From Pararoseburia sp963661325 (GTDB taxonomy: Bacteria; Bacillota; Clostridia; Lachnospirales; Lachnospiraceae): a stretch of DNA of 12,472 bases. A program made the position numbers and the translations under genes. The number at the start of each line of letters is the position of its first letter. The first letter of the stretch is position 1. The stretch is from NCBI GenBank assembly GCA_963661325.1, contig CAVLBP010000068.1, positions 1 to 12,472 on the forward strand, given 5' to 3'. This document shows positions 6,408 to 12,472 of the stretch, one piece after another. The notes below the pieces were generated by a model. The model was not told where the DNA came from. It saw nothing but the letters and a program-made list of their open reading frames with translations, and did no database searches.

Positions 6408-6815
6408 ATGAAGCGGAGATGCTTACTTATTATTTGCTGTCTTTGTCTCTTACTGATGGCGGCAGGATGCAGTTTACAGACCAAGGAAAAGAAACTGCGG
6501 GATGTGGAATATACGGTTCTGGGAACTGACCATATCCCACAGGAATTGCAGGAAAAGATCGATCAGGTCAAGACGGAGGAGTTTCAACTGACCTATGATG
6601 ATGGTCAGTATCTCTATCTGGCAAAGGGCTATGGAACGCGCGAGAGCAGCGGCTACAATATCAGTGTAAAAGACTTATATCTGACGGAACATACCATTGT
6701 TTTTGAAACGCAGATCAGCGGTCCGGCGGAAGGGGAAGACGTCAGCCGGAAGGAGACAACGCCTTATATCGTGGTAAAGACAGAAATCCTGGACGGTCAG
6801 GTAGTCTTTCAATAA
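6408..6815 (+). CDS. Lipoprotein with PrcB-like C-terminal domain
   Basis: A 135-residue exported lipoprotein of unknown job. Residues 1-20 are a lipoprotein signal peptide (MKRRC, a long hydrophobic stretch, then MAAGC) with Cys21 as the lipid-bearing residue. The C-terminal half has the pattern GYGTRESSGYNISVKDL...ETTPYIVVK, which resembles the PrcB C-terminal domain (glycine-rich turn, GY.I.I..V, then TTPY.IVK). PrcB itself belongs to the PrtP-PrcA-PrcB protease complex of Treponema; no protease gene is adjacent here, so the domain only suggests a protein-binding or protease-modulating role outside the membrane. The ribosome binding site is weak (GGGG, 6 bases away). It has its own promoter, and the next gene also has one, so it is probably transcribed alone. 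Confidence 0.8.
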   Translation: MKRRCLLIICCLCLLLMAAGCSLQTKEKKLRDVEYTVLGTDHIPQELQEKIDQVKTEEFQLTYDDGQYLYLAKGYGTRESSGYNISVKDLYLTEHTIVFETQISGPAEGEDVSRKETTPYIVVKTEILDGQVVFQ

Positions 6816-6831
6816 AGAAAGCAAAGTTTAT

Positions 6832-6860
6832 TTGTAAAGATAAATCGTTCGTGATAAGAT
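6832..6860 (+). promoter_or_regulatory. Promoter of the alpha/beta hydrolase gene
   Basis: TTGTAA (6832-6837), a 17-bp spacer and TAAGAT (6855-6860, 4/6), 38 bases before the start codon. Confidence 0.45.
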
Positions 6861-6898
6861 AAGGGCAATATAGGGAGAAGTACAAGGGAGGATAAGGG

Positions 6899-7894
6899 AT
6901 GACAAGAGAAGAAACAAAGGCAGCCGTAAAGGCGATGCTGATCCCGGATGAGGATTTTACGGCAAGGCTTGAGGATACGATCAAGCCTTGGGTGGCAGAA
7001 CATCTGCAAGAGGAGTATTTTACCAGTTTTGATGGTACGCGCATACATACGCACTATGCCATCCATCCAAAGGAAAAGGCATCCATCGTGATCTCACATG
7101 GATTTTGTGAATTCGCCGGTAAATTCCATGAGGTCATGTATTACATGTATGAGATGGGCTATTCCGTCTTTTTCATTGAACACCGGGGGCACGGATTTTC
7201 AGACCGTGCGGATTGCATCCATGAGTGGGATCGCGTCTATGTCAAGGACTACGGGGAATATGTGCAGGACATGCATGAATTTATGGAACAGGTGGTAAAA
7301 AAACACAGCCTGACACACCGCTATTTCCTGTATGCACATTCCATGGGCGGTGCCATTGGAGCCCTGTTTTTGGAAAAATACCCGGAAGTTTTTGAGCGGG
7401 CAGTATTGTCTAGCCCAATGTTGCAGGTGAATTTCGGCAAAAACCCGACCTGGTTGGTCAAGATGCTGATGGTGCTTTCCAAGATTCTGCGCTGGGATTT
7501 AAAATATGTGCCGGGACAAAAAGGTTTTGACCATGTATATGTGTTCGCAACCAGCAGTTCGACTTCGGAACCGCGCTATGCTTATATTTTCAACCAACGT
7601 GAGCAAGTGCCGCAATATACGAGTTATGGCGGGACCTATGCCTGGACCCGGGCTTCCATCAAGGCGACCAAGCAGATCGCGCGTGATGCCGGAAAGGTAC
7701 AGATCCCGGTATTGCTCTGTCAGGCGGGCAGGGATACCATGGTAAGACCGGAGGGACAGGAGTATTTTGCAAAAAATAGCGGAAATACCCGCATGGTGCG
7801 TTTTCCGGACTCCAAGCATGAACTCTTTACAGCGACCTATGACATCATGTTACCGTATTACGAGGAAGTCTTTGACTTTTACGCTGAGAAGTGA
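6899..7894 (+). CDS. Alpha/beta hydrolase, lysophospholipase/monoacylglycerol lipase type
   Basis: A 331-residue serine hydrolase with no signal peptide, so presumably cytoplasmic or loosely membrane-bound. The fold landmarks are SHGFCEFAGKF (oxyanion region), EHRGHGFSD after strand 4, the nucleophile elbow AHSMGG with Ser148, the acid Asp279 in AGRDTMV and His307 in DSKHELF, giving a complete Ser-Asp-His triad. This is the Hydrolase_4 / PldB family, whose members release fatty acids from lysophospholipids or monoacylglycerols; the true substrate cannot be read from sequence. Residues about 176-245, between the SSPML stretch and the third acid, form the cap region. AAGGGAGG lies 7 bases before the ATG. 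Its TGA stop codon is also the TGn of the veg promoter. Nearness to plsC fits lipid turnover but they are on different transcripts. Confidence 0.92.
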   Translation: MTREETKAAVKAMLIPDEDFTARLEDTIKPWVAEHLQEEYFTSFDGTRIHTHYAIHPKEKASIVISHGFCEFAGKFHEVMYYMYEMGYSVFFIEHRGHGFSDRADCIHEWDRVYVKDYGEYVQDMHEFMEQVVKKHSLTHRYFLYAHSMGGAIGALFLEKYPEVFERAVLSSPMLQVNFGKNPTWLVKMLMVLSKILRWDLKYVPGQKGFDHVYVFATSSSTSEPRYAYIFNQREQVPQYTSYGGTYAWTRASIKATKQIARDAGKVQIPVLLCQAGRDTMVRPEGQEYFAKNSGNTRMVRFPDSKHELFTATYDIMLPYYEEVFDFYAEK

Positions 7895-7900
7895 TATAAT
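7872..7900 (+). promoter_or_regulatory. Promoter of veg
   Basis: TTGACT (7872-7877, 5/6), exactly 17 bp, then TATAAT (7895-7900) with TGA before it. This is the best promoter in the window. The -35 and spacer lie inside the hydrolase gene and its stop codon forms the extended -10. A small hairpin (TGCG TTT CGCA, 7909-7919) would sit at the very 5' end of the transcript. Confidence 0.8.
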
Positions 7901-7950
7901 ACCCCAGATGCGTTTCGCAAGACGAGACCATGTTAGGAGGTACATTGTTC

Positions 7951-8190
7951 ATGGAACATTCAGATTTTGATAAAGTACGCGCTTCTGTCAAGCAGCAGTG
8001 TGGCAACAAGGTCGTGATTCAACTGGATAAGGGACGCAACAAGGTAGACATTCAGGAAGGCATTATTCAGGAAGCCTATCCAAGCGTATTTACGATCCTG
8101 ACAGATGATACCGAGGAGAAGCCTTCTCAGTTGTTATCTTTCAGTTATACGGACATCATTACAAAAGAGATTCGCATGAAGTTATGTTAA
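7951..8190 (+). CDS. veg: Veg family protein
   Basis: A 79-residue cytoplasmic protein of the Veg family, small Firmicutes proteins highly expressed in growing cells; in Bacillus subtilis Veg has been linked to biofilm matrix control. The diagnostic parts are the basic KGRNK stretch, GIIQEAYPSVFTI, and FSYTDIITKEIRM near the end, matching YPSVF...SYSY.DI.T in the family. An ATG at 7930 is in frame, but the ribosome binding site AGGAGG lies immediately after it, at 7935-7940, and points to the ATG at 7951, 10 bases further. A very strong promoter upstream and an intrinsic terminator downstream make it a single-gene transcript, which agrees with high independent expression. Confidence 0.92.
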   Translation: MEHSDFDKVRASVKQQCGNKVVIQLDKGRNKVDIQEGIIQEAYPSVFTILTDDTEEKPSQLLSFSYTDIITKEIRMKLC

Positions 8191-8205
8191 TTTCATAAGA
8201 GCAGG

Positions 8206-8241
8206 GAACCGGGCAGATCTGTCCGGTTCTTTTTGTTTTTT
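8206..8241 (+). terminator. Intrinsic terminator of veg
   Basis: GAACCGG (8206-8212) pairs with CCGGTTC (8223-8229); the arms continue inward through a G-U pair and further matches to a small loop around AGATCT. A T-rich tail (TTTTTGTTTTTT) follows directly, 15 bases after the veg stop codon. Confidence 0.9.
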
Positions 8242-8257
8242 ATCAATAAGAAAATAA

Positions 8258-8286
8258 TCATATCCATCCGTTTTGTCTCATATCTT
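8258..8286 (+). promoter_or_regulatory. Candidate mother-cell sigma-E (or sigma-K) promoter of the SPOCS-LysM gene
   Basis: TCATATC (8258-8264) matches the sigma-E -35 KMATATT at 6/7. After 14 bp, CATATCTT (8279-8286) matches the -10 CATACAHT at 6/8. CATATCTTA also fits the sigma-K -10 CATANNNTA. No good sigma-A pair is present. The consensus sequences are those of Bacillus; the assignment is inferred from pattern plus the spore-type product. Confidence 0.45.
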
Positions 8287-8317
8287 ATATACAAATACGA
8301 CAAATGGTGGGAATGGT

Positions 8318-9880
8318 ATGGAGTTAGAGACAAAGGTAATACATAAAAATAAAATGCCGGTCGAGGTCATGTCGCAACTGATCGCAGAGGAGGATTATAA
8401 TCTGCCGGAGTATAAGCCGGATATCAAGTATGTGATCAAAAGCCATGGGAATATCGTGGTAGAGGAGGTCGTGCCGGAAGAGGAATATGTAAGCGTCAAA
8501 GGCAAGATGCAGTTTGCTATCTTATATCAGGGAGAGGGCGGGGAACGTCTGGTGGATCAGGTCAATGGATCCCTTCCCTTTACGGAACGTCTGCATGTGG
8601 AAGGAAATATGCGGCCGGAGAATGTGACCGTAAAAACGCAGATGGAGGATCTGGGCGTTGTGGTGATCAATTCACGAAAACTGTCCCTGCGGGGGCTGGC
8701 AAATCTGACGGTCTGCATCTGTGAGGGCGTGGAAGTAGAACTGCCGCTCTACTGCGACTGTCCGGTGGAGTATCAGGTGCAAAAAGAGGAAAGGCGCATT
8801 TTAAAATATGTAGAGCATCGCGGAGATCGTCTGCGTTTTAAACAGGAAGTGACCCTGCCCAAGGAAAAGCCGGATATCCGTATGCTTTTATGGCAGAATG
8901 TCCGACTGGAACAGATGAGTGTGCGGCAGAATAATGAGGGGGTGGAGATCGCCGGAATGCTTTATCTGTTTGCCCTGTATGAGACAGGGCAGGAAGAAAG
9001 GTATGCCTGGTATGAGACCAGTCTGCCGGTCTCTGCACAGATGGAGTGCGATATTCCACCGACGGACGGCTTTTTTCAGGTAAAACAGGTACGGACCCAG
9101 ACCATGTTGGAAGCACGAGAGGATCTGGATGGTGAATTGCGCAATCTGGCGGCAGAATGCAGCATGGAAGTAGAACTCTTTATCTGGCAGGAAGAAGAGG
9201 TTGCCCTTTTACAGGATGCCTATTGCATGGCAAGAGAACTGCATGTGCATCGCCATGAGGAAGAACTCTGGCAGGTGGCAATGAAAAATGAAGCACTTTT
9301 TACAGCCGAGGGGCGGCAGGAGATCAGTGCTGGAAAAGAAGTGCTTTACCTGTGTGATACACAGAGCCAGGTACATTTGCAGGAAGTGCATTTGCAGGGA
9401 GGAAATATTGCGATCAAGGGCGTCTGCGAGGTGGAAGTCCTATATGCGACAGCAGACGAGACCCAGCCTTTTGCCAATGAACGCATGACGATCCCCTTTG
9501 CCGGGGAGATGGAAGCCGGAAATGTCTGTGAGGGAGATTATATAGATGCAGAGGCAAGGATCTACCGTACCCAGTCTTCCATGGCGGATGCTATGGCACT
9601 GCAATGCCGGGTGGAGATCCAGGTAAGCCTTATGGCATTTGGTCGCAATCGTATACAGATTCCGGATGATCTGGTGGAAGAGCCTTTGGATCTGGAAAAA
9701 TTACAGAAAGAACCCGGCATGATTGGCTATGTCGTGCAGGAGGGGGATGATCTGTGGTCGATCGCCAAACATTTTCACACGACCAGACAGGAATTGATGG
9801 AAACCAACGATCTGACGCAGGAGACCTTGCAGAGAGGACAAAAACTCTTGGTGATGAAACATATTTATCTGATGTCTTAA
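8318..9880 (+). CDS. SPOCS (DUF3794) and LysM domain protein, SipL-like spore envelope protein
   Basis: A 520-residue protein without signal peptide or membrane segment. I see three consecutive SPOCS-type (DUF3794) units, roughly 15-150, 175-300 and 330-450, each a beta-rich block with a V/I-x-V strand pattern; the first carries the typical LPEYKPDI stretch and the second the related LPKEKPDI. A LysM domain closes the protein at about 470-514 (VVQEGDDLWSIAKHF...L..GQKLLV). SPOCS-plus-LysM with this length is the architecture of Clostridioides SipL, which binds SpoIVA and ties the spore coat to the forespore surface; several paralogues exist in Clostridia, so I give no symbol. The frame is open to 8273, but the ATG at 8318 has GGTGGG six bases before it and lies downstream of the candidate sigma-E promoter. 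A 15-bp near-duplication (9371-9400) repeats VHLQ in the third unit. Confidence 0.85.
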   Translation: MELETKVIHKNKMPVEVMSQLIAEEDYNLPEYKPDIKYVIKSHGNIVVEEVVPEEEYVSVKGKMQFAILYQGEGGERLVDQVNGSLPFTERLHVEGNMRPENVTVKTQMEDLGVVVINSRKLSLRGLANLTVCICEGVEVELPLYCDCPVEYQVQKEERRILKYVEHRGDRLRFKQEVTLPKEKPDIRMLLWQNVRLEQMSVRQNNEGVEIAGMLYLFALYETGQEERYAWYETSLPVSAQMECDIPPTDGFFQVKQVRTQTMLEAREDLDGELRNLAAECSMEVELFIWQEEEVALLQDAYCMARELHVHRHEEELWQVAMKNEALFTAEGRQEISAGKEVLYLCDTQSQVHLQEVHLQGGNIAIKGVCEVEVLYATADETQPFANERMTIPFAGEMEAGNVCEGDYIDAEARIYRTQSSMADAMALQCRVEIQVSLMAFGRNRIQIPDDLVEEPLDLEKLQKEPGMIGYVVQEGDDLWSIAKHFHTTRQELMETNDLTQETLQRGQKLLVMKHIYLMS

Positions 9881-9903
9881 GATGGTTTTCTAGTATTTTC
9901 CGG

Positions 9904-9932
9904 TTGCAAATGCTTGCGCTTTTTTCTATTAT
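9904..9932 (+). promoter_or_regulatory. Promoter of the NlpC/P60 endopeptidase gene
   Basis: TTGCAA (9904-9909, 4/6), 17 bp, then TATTAT (9927-9932, 5/6). A perfect TATAAT overlaps at 9930-9935 but would need a 20-bp spacer. The leader would be about 60 bases. Confidence 0.5.
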
Positions 9933-10000
9933 AATATAAGGAACACTGCGTCTGTAAAAGAATGGAAAGAGGCGCAAGCATAAGAACAAATGAGGTGCAC

Positions 10001-11137
10001 ATGAGAAAAATTACTTTACATAAATGGGGACGGGGAGCCTTGGCGGTATGTTTGGCAGGATCCATGCTTCTTGCGCGTCCTATGCAGGTGAGCGCTGTCC
10101 GCAGTATCTCCGAGATCGAGGAAGAGCAAAACAGTATCCAGTCAGAATTGAACGGACTGGATGCAGACATGGTTTCTTTAGTTACGGAAATGACGGATCT
10201 GGAATCCCAGATCTCCAGCAAGACGCAGGAGATCGCCGATGCTGAGGCTACCCTTGCCGAGGCACAGGCAGCCGTAGACCAGCAGTATGCTTCCATGAAA
10301 GTCCGTATCCAGTATATGTACGAGAACAGTGATGAAAATATCATGACGGTTCTTTTGGAGTCCGGCAGTATTTCGGACTTTTTGAACCGTCTGGAAAATA
10401 TCAATGCGGTCTATACCTATGATCGTACCGTTCTTGGCAATTATCAGGCGGCAAAGGATGAGGTAGAAGATCTCAAGGCTTCTTTGGAGGAGGAAAAGGC
10501 TTCCTTAGAGGCGAGCAAGACCCAACTTGCCAACCAGCAGGCACAGTTAAATGCCATGATCTCAGAAAAGCAGGGGGAGATGGCGGACATCAAGTCAGAA
10601 CTTGCCGATGCCAAGGCTCTGGCAGCCAGACAGGCAGAACTGGAACGCCAGCGTCAGTTGGCGGCATTGACCAACAATACCAACAACTCCAATAATTCCA
10701 ACAGTGGAACCACTGGTGGAAATACGGGAGGCAATACAGGGGGCAACACCAATAGCGGCGGCAATCTGAATCCGTCAAATACAACGGGTGTCAGTGGAAG
10801 CGCCGTGGTAGCCTTTGCCAATCAGTATGTCGGTTATCCTTATGTATGGGGCGGAACAGACCCGAATACAGGGGCAGATTGTAGTGGATTTGTATATTAT
10901 GTTCTCAAGAATTTTGGCATCAATTACGGACGTCTGACCTCTTACGGATGGCGTAGTGTCGGACAAGAAGTCAGTGTCAACAATATGCAGCCGGGAGACA
11001 TTGTATGTTACGCAGGACATGTGGCGATCTATGCCGGAGGAGGTCGTATCGTTGAGGCACAGAGTACCTCTGCCGGTATCACCAATAACCGGTCTGTATA
11101 TTGCCATAATATCATTACCGTCCGGCGTGTGTTATAA
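10001..11137 (+). CDS. Secreted NlpC/P60 peptidoglycan endopeptidase with PcsB/CwlO-like coiled coil
   Basis: A 378-residue secreted wall hydrolase. Residues 1-32 are a signal peptide with probable cleavage after VSA. Residues about 35-225 are a long coiled coil; its middle (MYENSDENIMTVLLESGSIS, DFLNRLENINAV) resembles the PcsB/CwlO coiled coil, which in those proteins is controlled by the membrane complex FtsEX. A low-complexity Asn/Gly/Thr/Ser linker (about 222-265) follows. The C-terminal NlpC/P60 domain (about 268-378) has Cys294 in GADCSGF, His340 in GHVAIY and Glu352 at the third position, a Cys-His-Glu set as in mycobacterial RipA, and would cut stem peptides (D-Glu to diamino acid). 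The frame is open to 9962, but the ATG at 10001 has GAGGTG upstream and starts the signal peptide properly. FtsEX is not in the window, so its control is inferred. Confidence 0.93.
   Translation: MRKITLHKWGRGALAVCLAGSMLLARPMQVSAVRSISEIEEEQNSIQSELNGLDADMVSLVTEMTDLESQISSKTQEIADAEATLAEAQAAVDQQYASMKVRIQYMYENSDENIMTVLLESGSISDFLNRLENINAVYTYDRTVLGNYQAAKDEVEDLKASLEEEKASLEASKTQLANQQAQLNAMISEKQGEMADIKSELADAKALAARQAELERQRQLAALTNNTNNSNNSNSGTTGGNTGGNTGGNTNSGGNLNPSNTTGVSGSAVVAFANQYVGYPYVWGGTDPNTGADCSGFVYYVLKNFGINYGRLTSYGWRSVGQEVSVNNMQPGDIVCYAGHVAIYAGGGRIVEAQSTSAGITNNRSVYCHNIITVRRVL
10712..10747 (+). repeat. Three 12-bp tandem repeats in the endopeptidase linker
   Basis: Three in-frame copies encode Thr-Gly-Gly-Asn, following an Asn/Ser-rich stretch and continuing as a degenerate fourth copy. 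The copies differ mostly at third codon positions, so the peptide is kept while the DNA has drifted. It acts as a flexible spacer between coiled coil and catalytic domain. Confidence 0.8.
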
Positions 11138-11138
11138 T
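11130..11138 (+). promoter_or_regulatory. Extended -10 promoter overlapping the endopeptidase stop codon
   Basis: TGTTATAAT with the TAA stop codon of the endopeptidase gene (11135-11137) inside the hexamer. No acceptable -35 is seen 16-18 bp upstream, so it would depend on the extended -10. It is 35 bases before the start of the next gene. Confidence 0.5.
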
Positions 11139-11172
11139 ACAAAGGCAGGATGTGGGGAGAAAGGCGCATAAG

Positions 11173-11889
11173 ATGAAACGGATGGCGAGAAATATTATCA
11201 TTGCGATCATCATAGTGGCTGTCATCTGCGGTCTAGTATATTCCTGGCAGAGCCGTCAGCAGTTGGACTATCGGGATTGTCTGGAAGAAACGGCATTTAC
11301 GGTAGACGGTCAGGCGGTGCAGATGAAATGGCTGGGGTTTTATGTCGTCTATGAGGAACGCGAGGTAGAAAAGCAGGCGCAGATCTATCACGCCGACAAT
11401 ACAGCCGATTACTGGAATCTCCATGTGGATGGTCATTTTATCCGGCAGGATGCCAAGGATACGATCATGCAGATGGCGATCCATGATTATATTTATTATC
11501 AAAAGGCGCAGGCAGAAGGGATGACGCTGGATGCCTCCGAACAACGCAGTCTGGAGAATACGATCTCGGATTTCTGGATGGATCTTTTAGATGATCAGGT
11601 GGACAACCTTCCGGTGACGGACGAGTATATCGTTGAGACCATGCAAAGGATCGCGCTGGCAGAAAAATATCAGGCAGCCCTGGCTGCAAAAAAAGACAGG
11701 TCATACACCTCTTATTCCTGGAATGGCGGCTATTATAAGAAATGGCTGGCAAAACAGGATGTGGAGATCAATGATAAGATATGGGACCGTGTGTCGGTTG
11801 GGAATATTACCCTAAAACACGACAAAGTAAATTATGTAAACGGTCAGGATGAAAAGGATAGTGATGAAAATGAAAATCGGAAGAAATGA
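11173..11889 (+). CDS. Membrane-anchored SurA-N/PrsA-like protein lacking a PPIase domain
   Basis: A 238-residue protein I cannot name with certainty. Residues about 5-25 form one membrane helix (NIIIAIIIVAVICGLVYSW) after a basic start, so the rest should face outside. The outer part is mostly helical and begins with FTVDGQAVQMKWLGFYV, like the 'VNG..I....Y' opening of SurA_N/PrsA-type chaperones; a later region (AIHDYIYYQKAQAEGMTLDASEQ) matches the 'L......Y..A...G..L...E' helix pair of that fold. No parvulin PPIase domain follows; instead there is a Tyr/Ser/Trp-rich segment (YTSYSWNGGYYKKW) and a highly charged tail. A GTG start at 11152 is possible but falls within the ribosome binding region; ATG at 11173 has AAAGG 8 bases upstream. 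It overlaps map by 20 bp, implying translational coupling. Confidence 0.65.
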   Translation: MKRMARNIIIAIIIVAVICGLVYSWQSRQQLDYRDCLEETAFTVDGQAVQMKWLGFYVVYEEREVEKQAQIYHADNTADYWNLHVDGHFIRQDAKDTIMQMAIHDYIYYQKAQAEGMTLDASEQRSLENTISDFWMDLLDDQVDNLPVTDEYIVETMQRIALAEKYQAALAAKKDRSYTSYSWNGGYYKKWLAKQDVEINDKIWDRVSVGNITLKHDKVNYVNGQDEKDSDENENRKK

Positions 11890-12472
11890 TCCATGTTGGT
11901 GTGGAAGCGGAAGAAAGTACAAGCAGTGTCATGAGGCGTTCGATCACAAGATCGCGTCTTTTGAGAGAGCGGGACATATCGTACCACCGCATGAGATCAT
12001 CAAGACACCGGAACAGATCGCGGGGATCAAGGAGAGTGCCAAGATCAATATTGCCTGCTTAGATGAGGTGGCAAAGCAGATCCATGCCGGTATGAGCACA
12101 CAGGAGATCGATGATATTGTTTACCATGTGACGACAGAGATGGGAGGTATCCCGGCACCTTTGAATTATGAAGGTTTTCCAAAGAGTGTCTGCACATCCA
12201 TCAATGATCAGGTATGCCATGGCATTCCGTCAGAGGATGTGATCTTACAGGATGGGGATATTATCAACGTAGATTGTTCTACTATTTTGAACGGCTATTT
12301 TTCAGATTCTTCCCGTATGTTTATGATCGGCGATGTCAGCCCGGAGAAACGCAAACTGGTCGAGGTCACAAAGGAGTGCGTGGAACTGGGACTAAAAGAG
12401 ATCAAACCATGGTCATTCATGGGAGATGTCGGAGCCGTTGTTTGTCAGCATGCAGCAGAAAATGGTTATACC
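11870..12472 (+). CDS. map: Type I methionine aminopeptidase with N-terminal SEC-C zinc motif (3' end outside window)
   Basis: The first 201 residues of the cytoplasmic metalloprotease that removes initiator methionine from new proteins. The N-terminus is a SEC-C zinc-binding motif: Cys9, Cys11, Cys20 and His21 in DPCWCGSGRKYKQCH, a feature of many Clostridia MetAPs. The catalytic domain follows (KTPEQIAGIKESAKI...), with His117 in VCHGIPSE and metal ligands Asp135 and Asp146 in NVDCSTILNGYFSDSSRMF; the remaining ligands lie beyond the window. Possible in-frame starts are 11849, 11864 and 11870. I choose 11870 because it gives the usual MKIGRNDPC beginning and the best alignment to the AAGGA at 11854-11858. 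It overlaps the preceding gene by 20 bp in another frame. Confidence 0.95.
   Translation, partial: MKIGRNDPCWCGSGRKYKQCHEAFDHKIASFERAGHIVPPHEIIKTPEQIAGIKESAKINIACLDEVAKQIHAGMSTQEIDDIVYHVTTEMGGIPAPLNYEGFPKSVCTSINDQVCHGIPSEDVILQDGDIINVDCSTILNGYFSDSSRMFMIGDVSPEKRKLVEVTKECVELGLKEIKPWSFMGDVGAVVCQHAAENGYT

Noticed and set aside
9904..9926. A terminator after the SPOCS-LysM gene (GCAA/TTGC hairpin with T-run)
   Set aside because: The stem has only 4-5 bp and lies in the promoter region of the next gene; too weak to call.
10712..10765. A CRISPR-like or mobile repeat array
   Set aside because: The 12-bp units are in frame, encode a Gly/Asn/Thr linker and vary at third codon positions; they are a protein linker.

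Overview
The window looks like chromosome from a Gram-positive, low-to-mid GC, spore-forming member of the Clostridia, most likely Lachnospiraceae. This rests on protein style (long-form HPF, Veg, a SEC-C-tagged type I methionine aminopeptidase, a PcsB/CwlO-like endopeptidase, a SPOCS+LysM spore protein), on strong purine-rich ribosome binding sites and on short gaps between genes. No database search was run, so the genus is an inference. There is no transposase, integrase, phage gene, CRISPR array, rRNA or tRNA; this is a core region, not an island.

Layout. 1-123: no gene I can support. 124-1316 (minus strand): a small XRE-type repressor with an inverted repeat in front of it, and an SDR reductase that most resembles the EF-P-modifying enzyme YmfI. 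1534-2067: hpf, transcribed divergently from the reductase. 2162-3091: an XRE regulator with a TPR-like C-terminal half. 3138-5565: ddl-murF, the two-gene unit that makes D-Ala-D-Ala and attaches it to the UDP-MurNAc-tripeptide. 5555-6289 (minus): plsC, convergent with murF and overlapping it. 6408-6815: a lipoprotein with a PrcB-like C-terminus. 6899-7894: an alpha/beta hydrolase of the monoacylglycerol lipase type. 7951-8190: veg, followed by a clear terminator. 8318-9880: a three-SPOCS plus LysM spore protein (SipL-like architecture). 10001-11137: a secreted NlpC/P60 endopeptidase with a coiled coil. 11173-11889: a membrane-anchored SurA-N/PrsA-like protein without a PPIase domain. 11870 to the right edge: the start of map.

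Function. Most genes concern the cell envelope: precursor synthesis (Ddl, MurF), phospholipid synthesis and turnover (PlsC, the hydrolase), wall cleavage (NlpC/P60), spore envelope (SPOCS-LysM) and exported-protein handling (SurA-N-like). HPF, the YmfI-like reductase and MetAP concern ribosomes and protein maturation.

The most interesting structure is regulatory. murF and plsC overlap tail to tail by 11 bp and each seems to use a terminator hairpin buried in the other's coding sequence. Five exact TGnTATAAT extended -10 elements sit at gene junctions, and in two of them the stop codon of the preceding gene is part of the promoter. plsC and the lipoprotein gene have back-to-back promoters only 2 bp apart. 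I found no clear novel multi-gene system. Several start codons are placed downstream of the longest possible ORF because of ribosome binding sites or promoters; each case is explained in its entry.
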